Part shown: positions 16,091 through 24,202 of the stretch, one piece after another
How positions within the stretch are numbered: the stretch's first letter is position 1
Layout: the number at the start of each line of letters is the position of its first letter
Notes under the pieces: model-generated
Databases searched by the model: none
What the model saw: the letters and a program-made list of their open reading frames with translations, nothing else
What the model was told of the DNA's origin: nothing
Translations under genes and position numbers: made by a program
Assembly (NCBI GenBank): GCA_023257625.1
Contig: JALRBW010000050.1
Location: 1-37,540 of the forward strand
Reading direction: 5' to 3'
DNA from: Flavobacteriaceae bacterium
GTDB lineage: Bacteria; Bacteroidota; Bacteroidia; Flavobacteriales; Flavobacteriaceae
DNA length: 37,540 nt

Positions 16091-16827
16091 AAATCCCATC
16101 GGTTATTATCAAATTCATTTTTTTTCCAATACCACATCATTATTAGACCAGTAATTGCACCACCTACATGAGCAAAATGAGCTATTGGTCCAATTGAATA
16201 TGATGTAAAACCAAAAAATAAATCGCCTAAAATTAATAGAGGTACAAGCACTTTTGCTTTTACAGGAATTGGAGGAAATAATAGCATTAATCTAGCATTA
16301 GGAAATAAAAATGCAAAAGCAACAAGAACACCATACAAAGCACCTGAAGCACCAACCATTACACTGTTAAAGGCAGATAATCCATTTAAAAGTGACTCTC
16401 TGCCAATGCGTTCAACAATATCTATTGATAAATCACGAGTTTTATAAAATTCAGCAATTTGAAAAGCATTAAGTCCTTCAGCATACAATAAATCAGAAAT
16501 TTGAGAAACCTGAAAATAATATAAACCCAATTGCAATGCTGCAGCTCCAAAACCAGTTGATAAATAAAAGAAAATAAATTTATTTTTTCCCCACATTTGT
16601 TCAATCGGAGTGCCAAACATGTAGAGCCCAAACATGTTAAAAAATATATGCCCAATATCTCCATGCATAAACATATGAGTTAGGGGTTGCCAAAAATGAA
16701 ATTTAGAATTTGAAGGGTAGTGTAATGCAAACATATCATAGGCCAGCTGACCCAAGGTCAAAGAAGCAATAAAAAAAATGATATTTATTATTAGAAGGTG
16801 CTTAACAGTTTCCGTAATATTTCTCAT
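16087..16827 (-). CDS. Rhomboid family intramembrane serine protease
   Basis: Membrane protease of 246 residues with six predicted helices. Active-site features are complete: HIFFNMFGLYMFG (His60, Asn64), GASGALYGV with Ser161, and HFAHVGGAITG with His220. WQPLTHMFMHGD, the conserved loop before helix 2, is also present. An insertion of about 45 residues (105-150) lies before the catalytic serine helix, as in other flavobacterial copies. The start overlaps the mutL stop by ATGA and the stop overlaps the second rhomboid start by ATGA, so the genes are translationally coupled. Cleavage targets are unknown. Confidence 0.92.
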   Translation of the reverse strand: MRNITETVKHLLIINIIFFIASLTLGQLAYDMFALHYPSNSKFHFWQPLTHMFMHGDIGHIFFNMFGLYMFGTPIEQMWGKNKFIFFYLSTGFGAAALQLGLYYFQVSQISDLLYAEGLNAFQIAEFYKTRDLSIDIVERIGRESLLNGLSAFNSVMVGASGALYGVLVAFAFLFPNARLMLLFPPIPVKAKVLVPLLILGDLFFGFTSYSIGPIAHFAHVGGAITGLIMMWYWKKNEFDNNRWDL

Positions 16828-18611
16828 CCATTAAGTTTTTTATCTATTTCAGACTTGTCCAAAGTAATAAAAATCTGACGATTGAAAGGGGATACAGCTG
16901 TTTCCTTACAACCAAAAAAATCATCTATTAAGGCCTGTTGCTCTTCTTGTTTCAAAATCTCACCAGTTCGTATAGCTAATGTTTTTGCTATTTTTTTAGC
17001 AATTTGATCAGCTTGACTAAAATGAGAATCTGATATTTCATCCAAATCGTCTAAAATCGTTTCAAGAATTTCAGTCACTTTTTCAACTGGACAAGAGATA
17101 GGAGCGCCACTTATTTCTAAAATATTACCCTGGAGCTTAATTTTAAATCCTAAAGCATCAATTATATCGTGTAAACGAATATAATGTTCTAATTGAAGCG
17201 GGTGTAAAGTCAATGTTTGCGAAAATAGTAATTGTTGGCTTTGCCCTTTTTTATTTGTAATCTCATTTAAAAATCGTTCATAGAGTACCCGTTGGTGCGC
17301 TCTGTTTTGATTAATTAAAAGCAACTGAGATTTTAAAGGGCATACTATATATTTAGAAAATAATTGAAAAACTCGACTGACTTGAGGAACATTCAATAAG
17401 GGCATTACTTTATCCTCTATTTTAGGATCAGTATTACTTTCTGTAAAAAGACTTTCCCATTGTGTTGCTTTGTCTGTTTTTTTTGGTAATCGATTTATCT
17501 CACCTTTAAATGGATTAAAACTAGAATCTACTTCGATTGGAGGTAAATTTGGCGTTTTATTTTTATATGAATAAGGTAAATCCATACTTGGATCTTTATC
17601 AAAATCTAATGATGGAGTTACTTGAAAAACTCCTAAGCTATGTTTTACTGAAGCCTTTATTATGGCATATAAATTTTGCTCCTCCTCAAATTTTACTTCG
17701 GTTTTAGTAGGGTGAATATTGATATCTATTGATTTTGGATCAACCGTTAAATATAAAAAATACCCTGGAAATAAGCCAGGTTTAATCAACCCTTCAAACG
17801 CACTTGAAACAGCATGATGTAAAAAGGAACTTTTAATAAAACGACGATTGACAAAAAAGAATTGTTGACCCCTTGTTTTTTTAGCAAAGCCAGGTTTTAC
17901 TATGTATCCATGAAGTGTGACCAAAGATGTTTTCTCTTCGACAGGAACAAGCTGATTCTCCCACTTTGTTCCAAATATAGAGGCAATACGTTTTCGAATT
18001 GAATCGATTGGCAAATCAAAAAATTCGGAACCGTTATTATAAAAGGTGAACTTAATTTCTGGATGGGCCAATGCTACACGATGAAATTCATCTATAACAT
18101 GTCTTAACTCAACGGTATCCGATTTTAAAAAATTTCGGCGTGCAGGAATATTGTAAAACAAACGTTTTACTGCTATTGAGGTTCCTTTAGGTTGCGTTGA
18201 AATAGTTTGTTCAACTACTTTACTGCCTTCAATTTTTAAACAATGAGAGACCTCATCTTCCTCTGTTTTAGTATGGGTTTCTACATGGGCAATAGCAGCA
18301 ATAGAGGCTAAGGCTTCTCCTCTAAAACCCTTTGTGGATAACTCAAATAAATCTTCGGCCACTTTAATTTTTGATGTAGCATGACGTTCAAATGCCAAAC
18401 GAATATCAGTACTATTCATTCCCATTCCATTGTCAATAACTTGAGTTAAAGTTTTTCCAGCATCTTTGATAATTAGTTGAATTGAATTAGCTCCTGCATC
18501 GACTGCATTTTCCAATAATTCTTTAACTACTGATCCAGGTCGTTGAATCACTTCACCAGCTGCAATTTGATTGGCAACATGATCGGGTAAAAGCGAAATC
18601 CTTGAACTCAT
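16824..18611 (-). CDS. mutL: DNA mismatch repair protein MutL
   Basis: Links MutS mismatch recognition to strand removal. The GHKL ATPase is intact: ELLENAVDAG (31-40, catalytic Glu34), DNGMGM (60-65), GFRGEAL (95-101) and YNIPARRNF (153-161). The second half of the N-terminal domain includes INIHPTKTEVKF. Residues 330-400 are a variable linker and 410-595 the dimerisation domain. The endonuclease motifs of MutL proteins from species without MutH are altered: DQHAxxE is NQNRAHQ (434-440), the ACR-type motif reads LAIRTG, and CPHGRP is SPFNRQ (574-579). Flavobacterial MutLs may commonly show this. Both ends overlap neighbours by ATGA in the five-gene minus-strand run. 595 residues is normal. 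Confidence 0.95.
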   Translation of the reverse strand: MSSRISLLPDHVANQIAAGEVIQRPGSVVKELLENAVDAGANSIQLIIKDAGKTLTQVIDNGMGMNSTDIRLAFERHATSKIKVAEDLFELSTKGFRGEALASIAAIAHVETHTKTEEDEVSHCLKIEGSKVVEQTISTQPKGTSIAVKRLFYNIPARRNFLKSDTVELRHVIDEFHRVALAHPEIKFTFYNNGSEFFDLPIDSIRKRIASIFGTKWENQLVPVEEKTSLVTLHGYIVKPGFAKKTRGQQFFFVNRRFIKSSFLHHAVSSAFEGLIKPGLFPGYFLYLTVDPKSIDINIHPTKTEVKFEEEQNLYAIIKASVKHSLGVFQVTPSLDFDKDPSMDLPYSYKNKTPNLPPIEVDSSFNPFKGEINRLPKKTDKATQWESLFTESNTDPKIEDKVMPLLNVPQVSRVFQLFSKYIVCPLKSQLLLINQNRAHQRVLYERFLNEITNKKGQSQQLLFSQTLTLHPLQLEHYIRLHDIIDALGFKIKLQGNILEISGAPISCPVEKVTEILETILDDLDEISDSHFSQADQIAKKIAKTLAIRTGEILKQEEQQALIDDFFGCKETAVSPFNRQIFITLDKSEIDKKLNG

Positions 18612-18907
18612 TTATTTGAGGGCATAAAAAGGGTAAGATCAAAATCTAAGATGTAAAAACTCAAAAAAAGAAGTGCACAAATAATGAGTAAGAGCCGCAA
18701 AGAAACCGATCGATTTTTTCTTGTACGCATCTGTAGACGGGCTTCTTTCCATTGTTGACCAAAATCATTTCGATTAAAAGTATCTCTATACTTAGAAAAT
18801 TTAGAATCAAATTCATACAAATTACCTTCCTCTTTACCTTGGTAATATCGAGGTGTATAATTGTACCTTCTATTTTTTCGCAGTTTAAAAAGGTTCGATT
18901 TCAGCAT
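18608..18907 (-). CDS. Small membrane protein conserved between ribH and mutL
   Basis: Ninety-nine residues: a basic, aromatic-rich N-terminus (LRKNRRYNYTPRYYQGKEE), a charged middle and one membrane helix near the C-terminus (about 71-93). Similar proteins occupy this place in many flavobacteria and are sometimes labelled riboflavin synthase subunit beta, which I believe is a transfer error from the neighbouring ribH; nothing here resembles a riboflavin enzyme. It is the first gene of a run with mutL (ATGA overlap), two rhomboids and the EEP protein. A -7 box lies four bases before its start codon. Function unknown. Confidence 0.78.
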   Translation of the reverse strand: MLKSNLFKLRKNRRYNYTPRYYQGKEEGNLYEFDSKFSKYRDTFNRNDFGQQWKEARLQMRTRKNRSVSLRLLLIICALLFLSFYILDFDLTLFMPSNK

Positions 18908-18911
18908 AGTC

Positions 18912-18919
18912 CAAAGGTA
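18912..18919 (-). promoter_or_regulatory. Probable -7 promoter box of the mutL run
   Basis: The minus strand reads TACCTTTG, an exact TAnnTTTG match, with only four bases to the ATG at 18907. TTTC at 18943-18940 is near the -33 position (20-base spacer). The transcript would be leaderless or nearly so. Confidence 0.5.
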
Positions 18920-18975
18920 CTATAATGTGTTAAAATCTCGAAACCTATAAAGAGAAAGTTAAATTAAAAAATGGG

Positions 18976-19458
18976 TTAATTACCTCTTAACGCTGCCATT
19001 TGAAGTGCTGCCACAGCAGCTTCAACTCCTTTATTTCCATGAATTCCTCCACTCCTAGCCTGAGCTTGCTCTATGCTGTCATCGGTTAACACACAAAATA
19101 TTACAGGAACATTATTATTTACATTTAAGTCCTTAATTCCTTCGGCAACGGCCTGACAAATAAATTCAAAATGACGTGTTTCCCCTTGGATGACACTTCC
19201 AATAACAATAACAGCGTCTGGATTGTGAGATTGTGCCAATTTAGCTCCATAAATTAATTCAAAGCTACCCGGAACATCCCAAACTTTAATTTGATCTGTG
19301 GGTACGCCATGGTGGTGTAATGTCTTTATTGCTCCTTGACAAAGTGATTTTGTAATTTCTTCATTCCATTGAGATACCACAATATGTATGGTAAAGGATG
19401 CCCCGTTGGGCACCTTATCAGGATCGTAGCTGGAAAGATGGCTATTTGCCGTAGCCAT
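18976..19458 (-). CDS. ribH: 6,7-dimethyl-8-ribityllumazine synthase
   Basis: Condenses the ribitylamino-uracil with dihydroxybutanone phosphate in riboflavin synthesis, usually as an icosahedral or pentameric cytoplasmic complex. The family segments are all present: SQWNEEITKSLCQGA (aromatic substrate contact), VPGSFELIYGAK (62-73), VIVIGSVIQGETRHFEFIC (catalytic His96), PVIFCVLTDDSIEQA and GVEAAVAAL. Length 160 is typical. The TPR membrane protein lies 2 bases upstream on the same strand, and the pair share a strong promoter near 20,254-20,283. No other riboflavin genes are present in the window. No FMN riboswitch was recognised upstream. Confidence 0.96.
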   Translation of the reverse strand: MATANSHLSSYDPDKVPNGASFTIHIVVSQWNEEITKSLCQGAIKTLHHHGVPTDQIKVWDVPGSFELIYGAKLAQSHNPDAVIVIGSVIQGETRHFEFICQAVAEGIKDLNVNNNVPVIFCVLTDDSIEQAQARSGGIHGNKGVEAAVAALQMAALRGN

Positions 19459-19460
19459 TA

Positions 19461-20228
19461 TTATTTTTGAAGTTGTTCTAATCGACCAAGTTGTACATCA
19501 ACCTTTTCTGCTTCATCCGAATTTGGAAATTCATTTTTAATTCGCTTTAAGTGGGCTATAGCAGAGGTTGTTTTCCCTATAGAAGCACCTGTTACAGCAG
19601 CTTTGTATAAATATTTAGGCGTACTGTAAGCATTTTCATTTACGCCAGAAGCTTCTAAATAATAGGTATAAGCATCTTCCAATTGTCCTAACTGAGCAAA
19701 TGCATCTCCAATTGCCCCTCTAGATAAAGCACTGAGCAATATATCTTCAGAATTAAATTGGTCTAAATAATAGATTGCATTTTTATAATCTCTTAAATTA
19801 AGATAAGACATCCCGGCACTGTAAGTAGCTAGTTTTGCTGCTGGTGTTCCCGAGTAATTTGAAATTATGTCTAAAAATCCATATTTACCTTCCCCGCCGT
19901 TTAATGCTCTAAGGTATAGAGAATCTGAATTAACACTATTCACTGCTAATTCAAAGTAATATTGTGCTTGGTTCAACTCGCTAACTGCTTCTTGATTTTT
20001 AGGTTCAACAACAAATTTTTCGTATCCTAAAAATCCAAGCACCCCAAGGGCAATAACACCAATTAAAGAGAAAATAACATTTTGATATTTAACAACCCAC
20101 TCTTCTGTTTTAGAGGCTGTAGTGTCTAACGTTTCAAATACTTCTGCTGTAGTACTTTGAATTTCTACTGCGGTATCGGTGTTTGGAGCGACTGATTTTT
20201 TTGCTCCACGTTTTTTATATGTTGCCAT
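19461..20228 (-). CDS. TPR-containing single-pass membrane protein (YfgM-like)
   Basis: 255 residues: a cytoplasmic N-terminus of about 45 residues starting with a basic MATYKKRGAKKS, one membrane helix (about 52-70), and an extracytoplasmic part with degenerate tetratricopeptide repeats (for example AKLATYSAGMSYLNLRDYKN and LSRGAIGDAFAQLGQLEDAY). Layout resembles YfgM, an inner-membrane partner of the SecYEG translocon and periplasmic chaperones, but that relation is inferred from layout only. It is found beside ribH and recF in other flavobacteria. It is the first gene of the TPR-ribH unit, with a full promoter just upstream. Confidence 0.85.
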   Translation of the reverse strand: MATYKKRGAKKSVAPNTDTAVEIQSTTAEVFETLDTTASKTEEWVVKYQNVIFSLIGVIALGVLGFLGYEKFVVEPKNQEAVSELNQAQYYFELAVNSVNSDSLYLRALNGGEGKYGFLDIISNYSGTPAAKLATYSAGMSYLNLRDYKNAIYYLDQFNSEDILLSALSRGAIGDAFAQLGQLEDAYTYYLEASGVNENAYSTPKYLYKAAVTGASIGKTTSAIAHLKRIKNEFPNSDEAEKVDVQLGRLEQLQK

Positions 20229-20253
20229 AGCTACAATTATTATATTAAGCGCA

Positions 20254-20283
20254 CAAAATTAGTCTTTTTTATTCTAAATCAAA
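20254..20283 (-). promoter_or_regulatory. Bacteroidota-type promoter of the TPR-ribH unit
   Basis: On the minus strand: TTTG at 20283-20280, an 18-base spacer, then TAATTTTG at 20261-20254. Both elements match consensus and the leader to the ATG at 20228 would be about 18-20 bases. This is the second complete promoter in the window after that of the tRNAs. Confidence 0.68.
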
Positions 20284-20308
20284 AAGAGGAATGTCGCTTC
20301 TAACTTAT

Positions 20309-20316
20309 TATTTTTG
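20309..20316 (+). promoter_or_regulatory. Probable -7 promoter box of recF
   Basis: TATTTTTG matches TAnnTTTG, six bases before the recF ATG at 20323. No -33 TTTG at the usual place. If used, the mRNA would be essentially leaderless. Confidence 0.42.
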
Positions 20317-20322
20317 TTCTTT

Positions 20323-21402
20323 ATGTATTTAAAACAACTCAACCTTACCCAGTACAAAAATATAACTTCAAAAACTTTTGATTTTAATCCTAAAATTAAC
20401 TGTTTTATTGGGGATAATGGCGTAGGAAAATCTAATGTTTTAGACGCTATTTACCATTTAGCATTTGGAAAGAGTTATTTTAATCCGTTAGCACTTCACA
20501 ACATTCAAATAGGAACCGACTTTTTTGTTATTGAAGGAAGGTATCAGATTGGAAAAAAGGAAGAAAAAATAATTTGTAGCCTTAAAAAAGGACAAAAAAA
20601 AATACTAAAACGAAACGGAAAAGTATATGAAAAAATTGCAGATCATATTGGGCGAATTCCTACTGTAATTATTTCTCCTGCTGATCACGATCTTATTGCA
20701 GAAGGCAGTGCAATTAGACGAAAATTTATAGATGGTGTAATCGGTCAAACGGATGCCTTATACCTTCAAAATGTCATTGAATACAATATTGTTTTGTCTC
20801 AACGTAATGCCCTTTTAAAATTCTTCGCACTCAATCATAATTTTGATGCTGATACTCTAGAAATTTATAACGAACAACTAATTGCTAGAAGCCAATCTAT
20901 ATATGAAAAAAGAGTTGCTTTTATGAATGATTTCATTCCCGTTTTCTTAGCACGTTATTCTAGTATTAGTGACCATAAAGAACCCGTTTCCCTGTCCTAT
21001 GAAAGTCAATTAACAAATTCTAGTCACAAAGTTTTACTTAATAAATCAATTTCTAGAGATAAAGCTATTCAGTTTACTACAACAGGAACTCATAAAGATG
21101 ACCTTCATTTTTTAATACAAGAACAACCCATCAAAAAATTCGGTAGTCAGGGACAACAAAAAACATTTTTAGTGGCATTAAAACTGGCTCAATTTGATTT
21201 TTTAAAAGCTCAAATTGGTGCAGCTCCAATTTTACTTCTTGACGATGCTTTTGATAAATTAGATCAAAAAAGGGTGTCACAAATTATAGGACTAGTTGAT
21301 CAACATGATTTTGGTCAAATATTTTTAACTGATACCCACGAGGATCGCACCTTAGAGGCATTATCAAAAAGTCAATCTTCCTATGAAATTTTTAAACTAT
21401 AA
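20323..21402 (+). CDS. recF: DNA replication/repair protein RecF
   Basis: SMC-like ATPase that helps RecOR load RecA at single-strand gaps. From the ATG at 20323 the protein has 359 residues. Walker A is GDNGVGKSN (30-38), the ABC signature region is GSQGQQKTFLVALK, Walker B is LLLDDAF (304-310, Asp307-Asp308), and the D-loop DKLDQKRV follows. GTHKDDL is also present. An upstream in-frame TTG at 20314 would lie within the -7 box, so I prefer the ATG. The 3' end overlaps the following lipoprotein gene by 20 bases. recF followed by a lipoprotein and DUF721 is a familiar flavobacterial order. Confidence 0.95.
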   Translation: MYLKQLNLTQYKNITSKTFDFNPKINCFIGDNGVGKSNVLDAIYHLAFGKSYFNPLALHNIQIGTDFFVIEGRYQIGKKEEKIICSLKKGQKKILKRNGKVYEKIADHIGRIPTVIISPADHDLIAEGSAIRRKFIDGVIGQTDALYLQNVIEYNIVLSQRNALLKFFALNHNFDADTLEIYNEQLIARSQSIYEKRVAFMNDFIPVFLARYSSISDHKEPVSLSYESQLTNSSHKVLLNKSISRDKAIQFTTTGTHKDDLHFLIQEQPIKKFGSQGQQKTFLVALKLAQFDFLKAQIGAAPILLLDDAFDKLDQKRVSQIIGLVDQHDFGQIFLTDTHEDRTLEALSKSQSSYEIFKL

Positions 21403-21787
21403 CCTTTTAAAAACTTTGTTAAGCTTGCTTTTATTTTTAGGTTGCACAAATGCTAAAATAAATTCTAAGTTCTTAAATGGCTATTGGAAAATCGATTACG
21501 TTATGCATAAAGGAGAAAAGTTTATACCTGAATCCGTAAATTTACTATATGACTATTACTTTATTAAAGAGAATAAAGGAATTTATAAAAAAGCCAGTCC
21601 ATTAATTAATGGCACATTTGAAACCTCTTTGGATCAAACCTCATTTACCTTGGTTGAAGAAAATAATAATACCTATATTAAATTTCTCACTCGTTGGGAT
21701 CAATGGTCAAAAAAAATTAGCCATTTAGATAGTGTTTCTCTAGTTTTAGAACATGATCAACGTCAATTTTATTATAAAAGACCTTAA
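21383..21787 (+). CDS. Small lipoprotein, possibly lipocalin-like
   Basis: 134 residues with a signal peptide ending in a good lipobox (LLFLGC, Cys21). The mature part has alternating polar and aromatic stretches starting LNGYWKIDYVMHKGEKF, a pattern of short beta strands seen in lipocalin-like domains of Bacteroidota lipoproteins. Function unknown. It begins 20 bases inside recF and is followed 14 bases later by the DUF721 gene, and the same trio occurs in relatives, so a shared transcript is likely. The start could also be the internal position of a later codon, but there is no other Met before the lipobox. Confidence 0.75.
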   Translation: MKFLNYNLLKTLLSLLLFLGCTNAKINSKFLNGYWKIDYVMHKGEKFIPESVNLLYDYYFIKENKGIYKKASPLINGTFETSLDQTSFTLVEENNNTYIKFLTRWDQWSKKISHLDSVSLVLEHDQRQFYYKRP

Positions 21788-21801
21788 ACCATTCTAAAGT
21801 G

Positions 21802-22104
21802 ATGAAAAAGAATAATTCACATGAAGATCCGCAACCATTAAAAGATGTGCTTAGAGAATTTATAACGCAGAAACCTTTGCTAAAAGGAGTTGAAAAAGTC
21901 CGTATTTGTGAAGCTTGGGGTAAAGTTATGGGTGCAAATGTGTTAAAGTATACTTCGGAAACGAGATATTCTTATAATATTCTCTATGTTAGTCTTAGTT
22001 CTGCACCTCTAAAAATGGAATTGGGATATAAATTGGATGAGATTACTACAAGAATAAATAATTACCTAGGAAAAGAATATATTAAAAAAATCACTTTGAT
22101 TTAG
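21802..22104 (+). CDS. DUF721 domain-containing protein (DciA-like)
   Basis: One hundred residues from ATG 21802; a GTG one codon earlier is less likely. The DUF721 fold is recognisable in [29 protein letters not shown] (W-x-x-V-G motif), [16 protein letters not shown] and [18 protein letters not shown]721 includes DciA, which loads or activates the replicative helicase DnaB in bacteria without DnaC; the link with recF upstream fits a replication role, but short Bacteroidota members have not all been tested, so this is inference. The 3' end overlaps the convergent ndk by 4 bases. Confidence 0.85.
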   Translation: MKKNNSHEDPQPLKDVLREFITQKPLLKGVEKVRICEAWGKVMGANVLKYTSETRYSYNILYVSLSSAPLKMELGYKLDEITTRINNYLGKEYIKKITLI

Positions 22105-22517
22105 AATTGTTCACGTTTAGAAAAATGAAAAGCAGCTTCAACTTGTGCATTTTCATCACTATCAGATCCATGAACTGCATTTTCACCCATAGAAGTTGCA
22201 AACAATTTGCGTAACGTTCCCTCTGCTGCTTCCTCAGGGTTAGTTGCTCCTATAAGTGTTCGAAACGATTGAACAGCATTCTCTTTCTCAAGTATAGCCG
22301 CAACTATAGGTCCACGTGTCATAAAAGAAACTAACTCACCAAAAAAAGGACGCTCATTGTGGACTGCGTAAAAGGTTTCTGCGTCGCGTTGTGTTAATTG
22401 AGTTAATTTTAACGCTTTAATTACAAAACCTGCAGAGGCAACTTTTTCAAGAATTGCTCCAATATATCCCTTTTCAACAGCATCAGGTTTAATCATCATT
22501 AAAGTAAGATTTCCCAT
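22101..22517 (-). CDS. ndk: Nucleoside diphosphate kinase
   Basis: Transfers the terminal phosphate of ATP to other nucleoside diphosphates through a phospho-histidine. All signature parts are present: [55 protein letters not shown] and the active-site NAVHGSDS with His116. Length (138) is typical of the hexameric class. It is transcribed alone on the minus strand, divergent from nrnA, with a -7 box at 22534-22541. Confidence 0.97.
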   Translation of the reverse strand: MGNLTLMMIKPDAVEKGYIGAILEKVASAGFVIKALKLTQLTQRDAETFYAVHNERPFFGELVSFMTRGPIVAAILEKENAVQSFRTLIGATNPEEAAEGTLRKLFATSMGENAVHGSDSDENAQVEAAFHFSKREQF

Positions 22518-22533
22518 TTTAATTTTTTTTTGG

Positions 22534-22541
22534 CAAAGCTA
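22534..22541 (-). promoter_or_regulatory. Probable -7 promoter box of ndk
   Basis: The minus strand reads TAGCTTTG, an exact TAnnTTTG match, 16 bases before the ndk ATG at 22517. The -33 element is not clear. Confidence 0.5.
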
Positions 22542-22600
22542 AGAAATGTATTGTAAAGCTTCCCATTTAATTTTTACCCTTAATCAACTCCTCTTTCTAC

Positions 22601-22632
22601 TTGTACCAACTGCTATGAATATAGTATCTTTA
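22601..22632 (+). promoter_or_regulatory. Candidate promoter of nrnA-gldI-PPIase
   Basis: TTG at 22601-22603, a 21-base spacer and TATCTTTA at 22625-22632, one base off the -7 consensus. The ATG of nrnA is seven bases later, so the leader would be very short. Confidence 0.38.
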
Positions 22633-22639
22633 CATCGAT

Positions 22640-23644
22640 ATGGATAAAACCTTTGTTACCGCATTACAAAAACGGCTATCAGACCCAAAAAAAATTGTCA
22701 TCCTACCTCATAAGAACCCAGACGGGGATGCCTTGGGGAGCACTTTAGCCCTGTTGCATTTTTTAGAAACAAAGGCACATGAGGTTGTTGTTCTTTCTCC
22801 AAATGATTATCCTAATTTTTTAAAATGGCTTCCAGGAGAACAAAAGATATTAAAATACAATACAAATACATCGTTTTGTGATCAGAAAATTAATGACGCT
22901 GATCTCATTTTTACATTAGACTTTAATGCGCTTTCTCGTGTTGAAGAAATGGAAGGGGTTGTTCAAAAAGCAAAAGCAGAAAAAATCATGATCGATCATC
23001 ATGAACAACCGGATTCTTATGCAGCACTTCAATATTCAGATCCGGCTATGAGTTCCACCTGTGAAATGGTTTACCACCTCATAAATGCATTAGATCCTCA
23101 AGCGTTTTCCAAAGCCATTGCCACGTGTTTGTACACCGGAATAATGACCGATACAGGCTCCTTTCGCTACCCCTCAACAACCCCAACAACTCATAAGGTG
23201 ATCGCCCATTTATTAGAATTAGGAGCTCAAGGGAGTACTATTCATGAAAGAATTTACGATAGCTCATCCTTTAACCGGATTAAATTATTAGGGCTGACCT
23301 TATCCAATCTTAAAAAAATTGAAGGGTTACCCGTTGCCTTCATGACATTAACCCGTGATGAATTACAATCTTGTGATTATAAAAAGGGCGATACCGAAGG
23401 ATTTGTAAATTACGGCTTGAGTATAGAGGGGGTTATTTTTTCTTGTATAATGATAGAGAATGATGATCAAGAGAAAATCAAAATGTCATTCCGATCTCAA
23501 GGTGATTTTTCTGTAAATGCCTTTGCACGAACCTATTTTGATGGTGGTGGACACCACAATGCAGCTGGAGGCATGTCTATGGAATCACTTTCTAAAACTG
23601 TAGAAAGATTTATAAAAGCAGTAAAAAAAGAATTTCAAAAATAA
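22640..23644 (+). CDS. nrnA: Bifunctional oligoribonuclease and PAP phosphatase (DHH/DHHA1)
   Basis: Degrades nano-RNAs and removes the 3' phosphate of PAP, in the cytoplasm. The DHH domain has PHKNPDGDALGS (23-34), LDFNALSRV, the DHH motif as IDHHEQPD (Asp119, His120, His121) and MTDTGSFRYP (Asp171). The DHHA1 domain ends with DGGGHHNAAGG (301-311), which binds substrate. 334 residues is normal. Close Bacteroidota homologs act mainly on short RNAs and cyclic dinucleotide products such as pApA; which substrate dominates here is not visible. gldI follows after 5 bases. The gene is divergent from ndk. Confidence 0.92.
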   Translation: MDKTFVTALQKRLSDPKKIVILPHKNPDGDALGSTLALLHFLETKAHEVVVLSPNDYPNFLKWLPGEQKILKYNTNTSFCDQKINDADLIFTLDFNALSRVEEMEGVVQKAKAEKIMIDHHEQPDSYAALQYSDPAMSSTCEMVYHLINALDPQAFSKAIATCLYTGIMTDTGSFRYPSTTPTTHKVIAHLLELGAQGSTIHERIYDSSSFNRIKLLGLTLSNLKKIEGLPVAFMTLTRDELQSCDYKKGDTEGFVNYGLSIEGVIFSCIMIENDDQEKIKMSFRSQGDFSVNAFARTYFDGGGHHNAAGGMSMESLSKTVERFIKAVKKEFQK

Positions 23645-23649
23645 AACCA

Positions 23650-24180
23650 ATGAAGCAATTGTTTTCTATTTTGATGTTCTCTTTGCTATTTCAATTTTGT
23701 ACCGATACACAACCTAGAAATCCAGTAAATAAACCAAAAACTTCATTTCTCAATAACTCAGCAGAACGTAACAAAGCATTGCTAGCTAGGGAAGAAAGTT
23801 TGCTAAAAAAGGCTGCTGAAAAAGAGAATGCACTCTCTTTTCAACGTACTTCAAAAGGTTTTTTGTATGCTATTAAGCTCTCAGAATTTCCAGAGTCACC
23901 CTTACCCGTCAAGGGAGAAAAGGTAAGGTTTGAGTACCAAATTGAAACGCTAGACCAGAAGGTAATCTACAGTCGATCAACGCTGGGCGTTACCGAATAT
24001 TCTATAGATGAGGAAGATTTTTTACCCGCACTTCGCGAAGGGTTGCGATTAATGCGTGAAGGGGATATTGTGGTATTTCTTTTTCCTTCCTACCTTTGCT
24101 ATGGCTATCAAGGTGATGGCGATAAAATTAAAATAAATCAGCCCCTTCGGTTTACGATTTGGCGGCTTCCTATTTCGTAA
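23650..24180 (+). CDS. gldI: GldI-like FKBP-type PPIase lipoprotein
   Basis: 176 residues with a signal peptide and lipobox-like LLFQFC (Cys17). A linker with PRNPVNKPKTSFLNNSAERN precedes a divergent FKBP domain (about 75-175) with RFEYQIETLDQKVIYS, LREGLRLMREGD and FLFPSYLCYGYQG. GldI is a Bacteroidota lipoprotein needed for gliding and type IX secretion in Flavobacterium johnsoniae, and it normally lies between a DHH phosphatase gene and another PPIase gene, as here. The motif residues of active FKBPs are only partly kept, so it may be a weak isomerase. Gliding by this organism is not shown, since no other gld or spr genes are in the window. Confidence 0.78.
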   Translation: MKQLFSILMFSLLFQFCTDTQPRNPVNKPKTSFLNNSAERNKALLAREESLLKKAAEKENALSFQRTSKGFLYAIKLSEFPESPLPVKGEKVRFEYQIETLDQKVIYSRSTLGVTEYSIDEEDFLPALREGLRLMREGDIVVFLFPSYLCYGYQGDGDKIKINQPLRFTIWRLPIS

Positions 24181-24202
24181 TACTTAACTAAATTCACTAT
24201 TC

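Noticed and set aside
18908-18975. FMN riboswitch or other RNA element near ribH
   Set aside because: The spacer is only 68 bases, lies downstream of ribH, and has none of the conserved RFN-element segments; the region upstream of the TPR-ribH unit is also too short.
22313-22318. CACGTG core as a parS site (also at 23122-23127)
   Set aside because: The flanks do not continue the GTTTCACGTGAAAC palindrome at either place, and both lie inside conserved coding sequence (ndk, nrnA).
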